Origin: Flavobacteriales bacterium
GTDB lineage: Bacteria; Bacteroidota; Bacteroidia; Flavobacteriales; BACL11
Direction of reading: 5' to 3'
Assembly: GCA_012960835.1 (NCBI GenBank)
Contig: DUAL01000185.1
Coordinates: forward strand, 1 to 7,487
Length of the DNA: 7,487 nucleotides
The translations under genes were made by a program, and so were the position numbers. Below, piece by piece: positions 1 to 5,371 of the stretch; the stretch's first letter is position 1, and each line of letters begins with the position of its first letter. The notes beneath the pieces are model-generated. The model did not search any database. It had not been told where the DNA came from and saw only the letters and a list, made by a program, of their open reading frames with translations.

Positions 1-60
1 AATTATATCCAAGAAAATAGTGGTGCTACAACAAAAATATTAAATTCTATCATTACATGA
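1..60 (+). CDS. C-terminal end of an unknown protein (5' part outside window)
   Basis: Frame 1 is open from the first base to a TGA at 58-60 and gives the tail NYIQENSGATTKILNSIIT. The TGA overlaps the ATG of the next gene in an ATGA arrangement, which is typical of translationally coupled neighbours and is the main reason to believe this short frame is real. The second reason is that a very similar peptide is encoded just after the downstream gene, at 596-649. The family cannot be recognised from 19 residues. The layout of a larger protein whose gene end overlaps a small membrane-protein gene would fit several things, including a toxin with its immunity protein, but nothing visible proves that. 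Confidence 0.5.
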   Translation, partial: NYIQENSGATTKILNSIIT

Positions 61-605
61 AAACATTAAAATTTCTTATTATATTATTATGGATATTATT
101 TTCAAAAAGTTATGATGCATATTGTACTTATCTACATACCCCTGACTTATCAAAGGAAGCAAATCCTTTGGTTTCAGTTTTAGGTCTTAATTGGTTCTGG
201 CTCTTAATAGTGATTGGATCATTAACTATATATACATGTTATACTTTATATTTAATTTCATTTAAACCAATCAAACTTTATCCTTTAGAAAAAGGATATT
301 CTTTCAGTAATTTTATTGGGTACATGTATCTTGGCAAGAAAAGTAGTTGGCTTGGAATATTTTACCGTTTTCCTAAAGACATTAAAAGATTTCATTATTT
401 TTTTGGAAACTTATTTGTAAGGTATTTAGTCTTTGCTGGAATTATTTCTACTGTAATGTGGATTTTAATAAATAATTCTGAATTTTATAAAGATATCCAT
501 AATGCATTTTTCATTTATGGTATTCTAATTTCTGGAGTATCGATTATAATGTATCAGTATTATAAAACCAACTATAAAAAATATCAATCGCAATCAATTT
601 TATAG
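57..605 (+). CDS. Small multi-pass membrane protein of unknown function
   Basis: This gene encodes 182 residues. Hydrophobic segments lie at about residues 4-17, 45-69, 121-139 and 149-167, so an inner-membrane protein with three or four helices is likely. The first segment could be a signal anchor. After it comes a polar stretch with the pattern TPDLxxEANPL (about 28-38) and a Trp-rich start to helix 2 (GLNWFWLL). The loop between helices 2 and 3 is rich in aromatic and basic residues, and the C-terminal tail is Lys/Tyr/Gln-rich. The ATG overlaps the stop of the preceding frame (ATGA at 57-60), so translation is probably coupled to that gene. No enzyme motif is visible. Its position directly behind a gene whose tail peptide is repeated after it makes an accessory role, such as immunity to the upstream product, possible but unproven. 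I do not recognise the family. Confidence 0.75.
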   Translation: MKTLKFLIILLWILFSKSYDAYCTYLHTPDLSKEANPLVSVLGLNWFWLLIVIGSLTIYTCYTLYLISFKPIKLYPLEKGYSFSNFIGYMYLGKKSSWLGIFYRFPKDIKRFHYFFGNLFVRYLVFAGIISTVMWILINNSEFYKDIHNAFFIYGILISGVSIIMYQYYKTNYKKYQSQSIL

Positions 606-649
606 CAAATTCCAGTGGAGCTACTAAAACTATTCTAGAAAAAATATAG
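596..649 (+). pseudogene. Remnant C-terminal coding end similar to the gene ending at 60
   Basis: In the frame beginning at 596 the DNA reads NFIANSSGATKTILEKI and then TAG at 647-649. This aligns with the tail of the partial gene at 1-60, NYIQENSGATTKILNSIIT. The shared skeleton is N-aromatic-I, then SGAT, then IL. The nucleotides have diverged more than the peptide: within the core, GGT/GGA and ACA/ACT are third-position changes. That suggests both copies were once translated. The stretch overlaps the last codons of the membrane-protein gene in another frame and has no start of its own; the frame is closed by TAA at 575-577. It is best read as the leftover 3' end of a second, diverged copy of the upstream gene. 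Chance similarity over so few residues cannot be excluded. Confidence 0.45.
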
Positions 650-651
650 TT

Positions 652-1056
652 TTATCTGCAATTGTAATAAGATGTTCCTAAAATAAATACTGAACTGTTC
701 GTTCCATCATAATAAATAGTTCCATTAGACCACCAACTTTCATCCAAATTTTCTCTTTCAGTTAGTGAATTTGTAGGGCCAGTAGTAAATGAATTATTAC
801 AATATTGATGTTCTTTATTTAAATCCTCTAGATTAAAAAGGGCAAAATCATTCCAATCAAGATAAGCAAAAATAGTATCTATTGTATTACCATTTTCCAG
901 TGTATAACCACCCACTTCACGGTATATATTCTTGACAATACTGTCCAGTTCAGTAGTGGTAAATTCTGTCTCAAATATTCTAATACAATCTTTACATTTC
1001 TTACACGAAATACAGAATAATGAAACACTAATTAGAATCAAATATATTTTTTTCAT
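652..1056 (-). CDS. Small putative lipoprotein with clustered cysteines
   Basis: This gene encodes 134 residues. The N-terminus is a short Lys-Lys start, a hydrophobic core (residues 4-17) and Ser-Cys at 17-18, consistent with a type II signal peptide, although the lipobox (C-I-S-C) is not textbook. The lipidated residue would be Cys18. Directly after it lies CKKCKDC (18-24); further cysteines are at 86 and 133. The mature part is acidic, rich in Asn, Thr and aromatic residues, with a WW pair at 108-109 and no known catalytic motif. The likely location is an outer- or inner-membrane anchored periplasmic protein. The ATG at 1056 is the only start that includes the signal sequence. It stands alone: the next minus-strand element upstream is the tRNA pair, which ends in a terminator. 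I do not recognise the family. Confidence 0.7.
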   Translation of the reverse strand: MKKIYLILISVSLFCISCKKCKDCIRIFETEFTTTELDSIVKNIYREVGGYTLENGNTIDTIFAYLDWNDFALFNLEDLNKEHQYCNNSFTTGPTNSLTERENLDESWWSNGTIYYDGTNSSVFILGTSYYNCR

Positions 1057-1124
1057 AATCAGTTAAATTTATATTTTGATAAAGATACCTATTTTTCTAA
1101 TCATTATAGAAAACCATATAAAAC

Positions 1125-1150
1125 AAAAAAGCAGAAACTTTCGTTTCTAC
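1125..1150 (-). terminator. Rho-independent terminator after tRNA-Leu
   Basis: On the minus strand GTAGAAAC, a GAAA tetraloop and GTTTCTGC form an 8-bp stem with one G-U pair, followed by six T. Flanking A and T runs can lengthen the stem. The hairpin begins a few bases after the tRNA-Leu 3' end, so it should end the tRNA transcript. Read on the plus strand, the G-U pair becomes a C-A mismatch, so it is weaker in that direction. Confidence 0.8.
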
Positions 1151-1156
1151 TTTTTG

Positions 1157-1242
1157 TACCCGGGACGGGACTTGAACCCGTACGAGCATTACTGCTCATT
1201 GGATTTTAAGTCCAACGTGTCTACCAATTCCACCACCCGGGC
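1157..1242 (-). tRNA. tRNA-Leu (anticodon UAA)
   Basis: The transcript is 86 nt. The acceptor stem GCCCGGG pairs with CCCGGGT (G1-U72 wobble) and the discriminator is A73. The anticodon stem TTGGA/TCCAA holds the loop CTTAAAA, giving anticodon UAA, which reads UUA and UUG codons. A long variable arm (GAGC/GCTC stem) marks it as a class II tRNA, as expected for Leu. The T arm is ACGGG/CCCGT around TTCAAGT. The base run after A73 is CAA, so CCA is not encoded and must be added by the CCA-adding enzyme. It lies 36 nt downstream of tRNA-Gly on the same strand, behind a terminator-like hairpin, and no promoter of its own is evident in that spacer. Confidence 0.97.
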
Positions 1243-1248
1243 GGGTGT

Positions 1249-1273
1249 AAAAAATCCCTCAAAAAAAGAGGGA
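1249..1273 (-). terminator. Terminator-like hairpin between the two tRNAs
   Basis: In the 36-nt tRNA spacer the minus strand reads TCCCTC, seven T, GAGGGA, then six T. This is a 6-bp GC-rich stem with a 7-nt loop and a U-tract, the form of an intrinsic terminator. The T-run ends six bases before the 5' end of tRNA-Leu. It may partially terminate transcription after tRNA-Gly, or act as a processing structure in the joint precursor. Confidence 0.6.
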
Positions 1274-1278
1274 CTATG

Positions 1279-1350
1279 AGCGAGTGATGGGATTCGGACC
1301 CACGACCCTCACCTTGGCAAGGTGATGCTCTACCCCTGAGCTACACTCGC
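1279..1350 (-). tRNA. tRNA-Gly (anticodon GCC)
   Basis: The transcript is 72 nt. The acceptor stem GCGAGTG pairs perfectly with CACTCGC and the discriminator is U73, as usual for bacterial tRNA-Gly. The anticodon stem TCACC/GGTGA holds the loop TTGCCAA, giving anticodon GCC (reads GGC and GGU). The D arm GTAGCTCAGGGGTAGAGC and the T loop TTCGAAT-like element (GTCCGAATC in context) are typical. The CCA end is not encoded; the next bases are CAT. It is the first of two tRNAs on the minus strand and has a consensus promoter directly in front. Confidence 0.97.
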
Positions 1351-1360
1351 AAATGGGTGG

Positions 1361-1390
1361 CAAATTTAATTAAATATTCGTTTTTGCAAA
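1361..1390 (-). promoter_or_regulatory. Bacteroidota-type promoter for the tRNA pair
   Basis: On the minus strand TTTG (1390-1387) is followed after 18 bp by TAAATTTG (1368-1361), an exact match to the Bacteroidota -7 consensus TAnnTTTG with a matching -33 element. Transcription would begin within about 10 bases, just ahead of the tRNA-Gly 5' end at 1350. It sits in the short gap behind mutS, so the tRNAs need not depend on mutS transcription. Confidence 0.7.
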
Positions 1391-1404
1391 GCTCAGAAAC
1401 TCTT

Positions 1405-4020
1405 TTATTTCTTACCAATATGTTTTTTTATTTCGTTGAGTTTTAGCAATGCCTCAACAGGGGTAAGGGTGTTGATATCAATGTCCAAAAGTTCATCCCT
1501 AATTTGCATTAGTGCTGGGTCATCTAGTTGAAAAAAACTTAATTGCAGGTCGTCAGTTTTATGGATTTTTTTTGCTTTTTCACTTAAAGTTTCAGCCGAA
1601 TGGGAACTTTCCAGTTGCTGCATAATATTGTTTGCTCTTTTTACAATACTGCTTGGCATGCCCGCCATTTGTGCCACATGAATACCAAAACTATGTGCAC
1701 TGCCTCCTTTTTTTAGTTTTCGGAGAAACAGGATTTTTCCGTCTATCTCTTTTACAGAAACATTGTAATTTTTTATTCTATCAAAAGAGTTTGTCATTTC
1801 GTTTAGTTCATGATAATGAGTGGCAAAAAGTGTTTTGGGTTTTGTTGGGTGCTCATGCAAATATTCGGCAATTGCCCATGCAATAGATACCCCATCATAG
1901 GTGCTTGTCCCTCTGCCAATTTCATCTAACAGGATTAAACTCCTTTCCGAGATATTGTTCAAAATACTGGCCGTTTCATTCATCTCCACCATAAAAGTAG
2001 ATTCACCCATAGATATATTATCGGACGCCCCAACACGAGTGAATATTTTATCAACTATTCCTATCTGTGCTGCATCAGCCGGAACAAAACAGCCAATTTG
2101 TGCCATCAATACAATAAGTGCTGTTTGTCTTAGCAGTGCTGATTTACCGGACATATTTGGGCCCGTTATCATAATAATCTGCTGCTGTTCCCTATCCAAT
2201 TGGGTATTGTTGGGCACATAACCTTCGCCAGCTTTTAGCTGCCTTTCAATCACAGGATGTCTTCCTCCTTTTATAATTAAGGTCTTGCCATTATCGATAA
2301 TTGGTTTTTTGTACTTATATTTTCTGGAGATAAAAGCAAAAGAAAAAAGACAATCTAATTTTGCAATAAGCTGGGCATTGAGCTGAATGGGTGCTATAAA
2401 CTTAGTCAAACTCAATACCAAATCCTGATACAATTTTTGTTCAAGCATACCAATTTTTTCCTCCGCACTTAATATTTTAACCTCATATTCTTTCAATTCT
2501 TCTGTAATATATCTTTCGGCATTTACCAAGGTTTGTTTGCGCATCCATCTTTCCGGCACTTTGTCCTTATGCGTATTGCGAACTTCTAAATAATAGCCAA
2601 ATACATTGTTGAAGGAAATTTTTAGGGAAGGAATTCCTGTTACTTGACTTTCCCTTTCTAAAATTTGTTGCAACACCTCTTTAGCTGAAATTGAAATGGC
2701 TCTTAATTCATCTAATTCTGAATTAACCCCAACATTTATAACATTTCCTTTACTCAGAAGTGCTGGTGGATTAGGATGCAACTGTTTTTCTATCTTTTGT
2801 TTTATTTCCTGGCAAACATTAATCTGCTTTCCAATATTTTTAATGGTAGTTTCAGAGGAATTTTGGCAAGTATCTTTAATAGGAACAAGGGCTTCTAATG
2901 CAATTTGTAATTGCATACATTCTCTTGGGGAAATCCTTGCAGTTGCTACTTTTGAAATTAGCCTTTCTAAATCTCCAATTTGTGATATTTGCTCTTTTAT
3001 TAAAGATCTGAACTCATTATTCCCAATAAAATAATCTACTACTTTCAATCGTTCATTAATAGTGCTTACCTCTTTTAGCGGAAGGGCTACCCATCTTTTT
3101 AGCATTCGCGCTCCCATTGGCGAAATTGTATTATCAAGCACATCTACCAAAGTTTTTGCTCCTTCATTTGGGGAATAAAAAAGTTCTAAATTCCGGATAG
3201 TGAATTTATCCATCCACAGATGATGCTCTTTTTCAATTCTGCTAATACTGGCAATATGCTGGGTATGATTATGTTTTGTTTCCTGCAAATAATGTAAAAT
3301 AACGCCTGCCGCCACTTTACCATTTTGCATCTGCTCTATCCCAAATCCTTTAAGCGTTGGTGTCTCAAACTGATTAAGCAGTAGCTCAGTAGAATAATCG
3401 ATAGTGAATACCCAATTATCGACAGCAAATATATGGTGCTTCTCGCCAAAATCCTGCATAAAATCTTTTCTGTTTTCTTTCTGAAAAAGAACTTCTGTTG
3501 GGCTAAAACTTTGCAGCAATTTATCCATGTATTCGGTGTTTCCTTCTGCTATTAAAAATTCCCCAGTCGAAATATCTAAAAAGGAAATACCAAGATTCTC
3601 ATCTCCATAATACACAGCTGCCAAAAAATTATTTTGCTTGTTCTCCAACACCAAATCGTTATAGGATACTCCTGGTGTTACAAGTTCCGTCACCCCTCTT
3701 TTGACTATTTTTTTGGTAAGTTTCGGATCTTCTAATTGTTCACAAATAGCAACCCTATGCCCTGCCCTTACTAATTTTGGCAGGTAAGTATCTAAGGAAT
3801 GATGCGGAAAGCCAGCCAATTCCGTTCTAGAAGAACCATTAGCCCTATTAGTAAGAACAATCCCTAATATTTTAGATGCTTTTATCGCATCTTCCCCAAA
3901 AGTTTCATAAAAATCACCAATTCTAAAAAGTAGAATTGCATCAGGATATTTTGCCTTAATACGATTGTACTGCCCCATAAGAGGAGTTTGTTTTTTTTGC
4001 TTTTTAGTTTTAGTAGTCAA
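1405..4020 (-). CDS. mutS: DNA mismatch repair protein MutS
   Basis: This is the 871-residue mismatch sensor of methyl-independent postreplicative repair; it binds mispairs as a clamp dimer and recruits MutL by ATP exchange. All main parts are visible. The N-terminal mismatch-binding domain has the Phe-Tyr-Glu wedge at 37-39 (IGDFYETF). The connector runs at about 130-255, with lever and clamp regions at about 270-570. The ATPase has Walker A GPNMSGKS (620-627), the MSH signature region STFMVEMNE (674-682), Walker B LILLDE (695-700) and the THYHEL loop (734-739). The C-terminal dimer helices end in the usual TPVEALLKLNEIK segment. The length fits MutS1. The frame is closed by TAA only six bases before residue 1, and the first codon of the 871-residue form is TTG (4018-4020). 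The first ATG is residue 15 (3976-3978). I prefer TTG because the Lys-rich stretch and QTPL before that ATG match the usual MutS N-terminus. Transcription probably starts from the TATATTTG element at 4045-4052. Confidence 0.97.
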   Translation of the reverse strand: MTTKTKKQKKQTPLMGQYNRIKAKYPDAILLFRIGDFYETFGEDAIKASKILGIVLTNRANGSSRTELAGFPHHSLDTYLPKLVRAGHRVAICEQLEDPKLTKKIVKRGVTELVTPGVSYNDLVLENKQNNFLAAVYYGDENLGISFLDISTGEFLIAEGNTEYMDKLLQSFSPTEVLFQKENRKDFMQDFGEKHHIFAVDNWVFTIDYSTELLLNQFETPTLKGFGIEQMQNGKVAAGVILHYLQETKHNHTQHIASISRIEKEHHLWMDKFTIRNLELFYSPNEGAKTLVDVLDNTISPMGARMLKRWVALPLKEVSTINERLKVVDYFIGNNEFRSLIKEQISQIGDLERLISKVATARISPRECMQLQIALEALVPIKDTCQNSSETTIKNIGKQINVCQEIKQKIEKQLHPNPPALLSKGNVINVGVNSELDELRAISISAKEVLQQILERESQVTGIPSLKISFNNVFGYYLEVRNTHKDKVPERWMRKQTLVNAERYITEELKEYEVKILSAEEKIGMLEQKLYQDLVLSLTKFIAPIQLNAQLIAKLDCLFSFAFISRKYKYKKPIIDNGKTLIIKGGRHPVIERQLKAGEGYVPNNTQLDREQQQIIMITGPNMSGKSALLRQTALIVLMAQIGCFVPADAAQIGIVDKIFTRVGASDNISMGESTFMVEMNETASILNNISERSLILLDEIGRGTSTYDGVSIAWAIAEYLHEHPTKPKTLFATHYHELNEMTNSFDRIKNYNVSVKEIDGKILFLRKLKKGGSAHSFGIHVAQMAGMPSSIVKRANNIMQQLESSHSAETLSEKAKKIHKTDDLQLSFFQLDDPALMQIRDELLDIDINTLTPVEALLKLNEIKKHIGKK

Positions 4021-4044
4021 AAATTATTTCTTTAATATTGCGGA

Positions 4045-4052
4045 CAAATATA
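4045..4052 (-). promoter_or_regulatory. -7 element for mutS in the divergent gap
   Basis: The minus strand reads TATATTTG, an exact TAnnTTTG match, giving a leader of about 15-20 nt before the mutS TTG codon. No clear TTTG -33 element is seen at the expected distance, which would fall inside the start of the methyltransferase gene; only a T-rich stretch is there. A near match for the opposite direction (TAATATTG, 4033-4040 plus) overlaps the same 36-bp gap. Confidence 0.5.
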
Positions 4053-4056
4053 ATAG

Positions 4057-4581
4057 ATGCGTAAGTTAAAAAATAATGAATTAGAAAGAATAAGTGTGGC
4101 AGATTTTAAATCAGCAAAAAAGACGCCTATTATTGTGGTGTTGGACAATGTAAGAAGTGCCATGAATGTGGGTTCGGTTTTCAGAACTGCTGATGCATTT
4201 ATTATTGAGAAAATTTATTTGTGTGGCATTACTGCTACTCCTCCAAATAAAGAAATTATGAAAACTGCATTAGGTGCAAATGACTCGGTAGATTGGGAAT
4301 ACATTAAAGATACAAAGGATATTATTGCAAAGCTAAAAGGGAAAAAACATCATATTATTGGGGTGGAGCAAACTAAAAACGCTACTTTCTTAAACAACTT
4401 TGAACCGTTAAATAAAAAAGTAGTTCTTGTTTTTGGTCATGAAGTTTTTGGCGTTAGCCAGGAGGTAATTGATCTTTGTGATGAGTGTATTGAAATTCCG
4501 CAATTTGGGACAAAACATTCCTTAAATATCTCGGTAAGTGTAGGAGTTGTACTTTGGGAGGTGTGGCAAAAAATGAATTAA
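4057..4581 (+). CDS. TrmH/SpoU-family RNA 2'-O-methyltransferase
   Basis: This gene encodes 174 residues, a compact SPOUT-class methyltransferase that transfers a methyl group from S-adenosylmethionine to a ribose 2'-OH in tRNA or rRNA. The three SpoU motifs are all present. Motif 1 is NVGSVFRTADAF (about 37-48), with the catalytic Arg. Motif 2 is LVFGHEVFGVS (about 129-139). Motif 3 is IPQFGTKHSLNISVSVGVVLW (about 148-168), which forms the trefoil-knot cofactor pocket. There is no extra N-terminal RNA-binding domain beyond about 24 residues, so it is the short form; the exact RNA target cannot be told from sequence. It is divergent from mutS over 36 bp, an arrangement I recall from other Bacteroidota. 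It converges with the frameshifted membrane-protein gene, the stops being four bases apart. Confidence 0.93.
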   Translation: MRKLKNNELERISVADFKSAKKTPIIVVLDNVRSAMNVGSVFRTADAFIIEKIYLCGITATPPNKEIMKTALGANDSVDWEYIKDTKDIIAKLKGKKHHIIGVEQTKNATFLNNFEPLNKKVVLVFGHEVFGVSQEVIDLCDECIEIPQFGTKHSLNISVSVGVVLWEVWQKMN

Positions 4582-4585
4582 AAAA

Positions 4586-5202
4586 TTAGTTTTTTCCTAA
4601 ATTAATAGTAGTCCCTAAAGAATAGAACATAAACATATCGGCTTTATTGCTGAGCTTTGCATCCCATTTATCATTACCCCCTATTCGGCCAGTTACGGAA
4701 AAATCAAGAATAACATTTTTAGATACTTTATAGTTGGTGATAAATCCTAACACAAAAGTTTTTTCTACAACATTTTCATGCCACTCATTGTGAAATTTTC
4801 CAGCATCCTGAAAATCATTTTCCGACAACCACTGATAACTGTAACTATTTATAAATTGTTCTGTTTTTAATTCTTGCCTTAAAGTTCTAAACATATTTAA
4901 GCCAACCCCTGCCTTTGCCAAGAAATTCAACCTTCTATTTTTTGCAAATGCCTTTGATTGATAATTTTTAGAATTAACTTTCCTATCGAAAAAAGAGGAA
5001 ATATTTATACTAAAATTAATATCGAACTCCATAAATTCTGCATGGAATTGCTCCCCTTCTCTTTGGTGCTGAACTTGTATGCCGCCACTAGTATGATAAG
5101 GATTATCGCAAATGGATTGATATTTTCCTCTGTATTTTGTGAGTTTGATTGTAATATAACAGCAGAAAATATCAGAATTAAAAAGGTAGCTTTCTTTATC
5201 AT
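4586..5202 (-). pseudogene. Small outer-membrane beta-barrel protein, frameshifted
   Basis: A signal-peptide start lies in one frame: ATG at 5200-5202, Ile-Lys-Lys, hydrophobic core to about residue 17, then QSNSQNTEEN. It runs into a hydrophobic out-of-frame tail and stops near 5005. The barrel lies in another frame, which is open from about 5206 to the TAA at 4586-4588 but has no ATG until 5030-5032. Upstream of that ATG this frame reads HTSGGIQVQHQREGEQ and FHAEF, clearly barrel-like coding sequence, so a single -1 shift separates the two halves. One extra A in the AAAA run (plus TTTT, 5123-5126) would join them into about 205 residues. Alternating strands such as VILDFSVTGRI and the end YSLGTTINLGKN resemble the N-terminal barrel of Bacteroidota OmpA-type porins without the peptidoglycan domain. 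It is either a decayed gene or a sequencing error. Confidence 0.7.
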
Positions 5203-5324
5203 TTTAATTTATAAAATTCACGTAAATTTAGAGAAAATATTTCTTTTGTATAGTGTAGTTAAAATCTTTTAATATTTTCAAATATAAAAATCGATTTTGA
5301 GACATTTTCTATCCGTGTATTTTA

Positions 5325-5332
5325 TATATTTG
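5325..5332 (+). promoter_or_regulatory. -7 promoter element for the OmpA/TPR lipoprotein
   Basis: TATATTTG matches TAnnTTTG exactly and lies about 40 bases before the ATG at 5372. The leader is A-rich and lacks a strong Shine-Dalgarno, as is usual in the phylum. A TTTG at 5296-5299 is a possible -33 element, but the 25-bp spacing is longer than the usual 17-23. The gap 5203-5371 holds nothing else I can support. Confidence 0.55.
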
Positions 5333-5371
5333 CTGCAAAATAATAACTAAACAACAAAACTTAAAAAAAGC

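Noticed and set aside
1080..1100. Possible -7 element (TATCTTTA, minus) for the small lipoprotein
   Set aside because: It lacks the final G and no -33 element lies at the right spacing.
1076..1279. Open frame of 67 codons on the plus strand
   Set aside because: It runs antisense through the tRNA-Leu gene and both terminator-like hairpins; the composition comes from tRNA sequence.
1632..3034. Three plus-strand open frames of 84-112 codons (1632-1886, 1901-2221, 2696-3034)
   Set aside because: They lie antisense to the strongly conserved mutS and show no domain or start signal.
4580..4595. Possible bidirectional terminator AAAAAA-TTAG-TTTTTT between convergent genes
   Set aside because: The stem is only A-T pairs and overlaps both stop codons; too weak to call.
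5120..5145. Programmed -1 ribosomal frameshift joining the signal peptide and barrel
   Set aside because: The sequence GGAAAAT is not a canonical slippery heptamer and no stimulatory structure is evident; a simple indel is more likely.
4958..5272. Plus-strand open frame of 104 codons
   Set aside because: It is antisense to the broken outer-membrane gene, without recognisable motifs.
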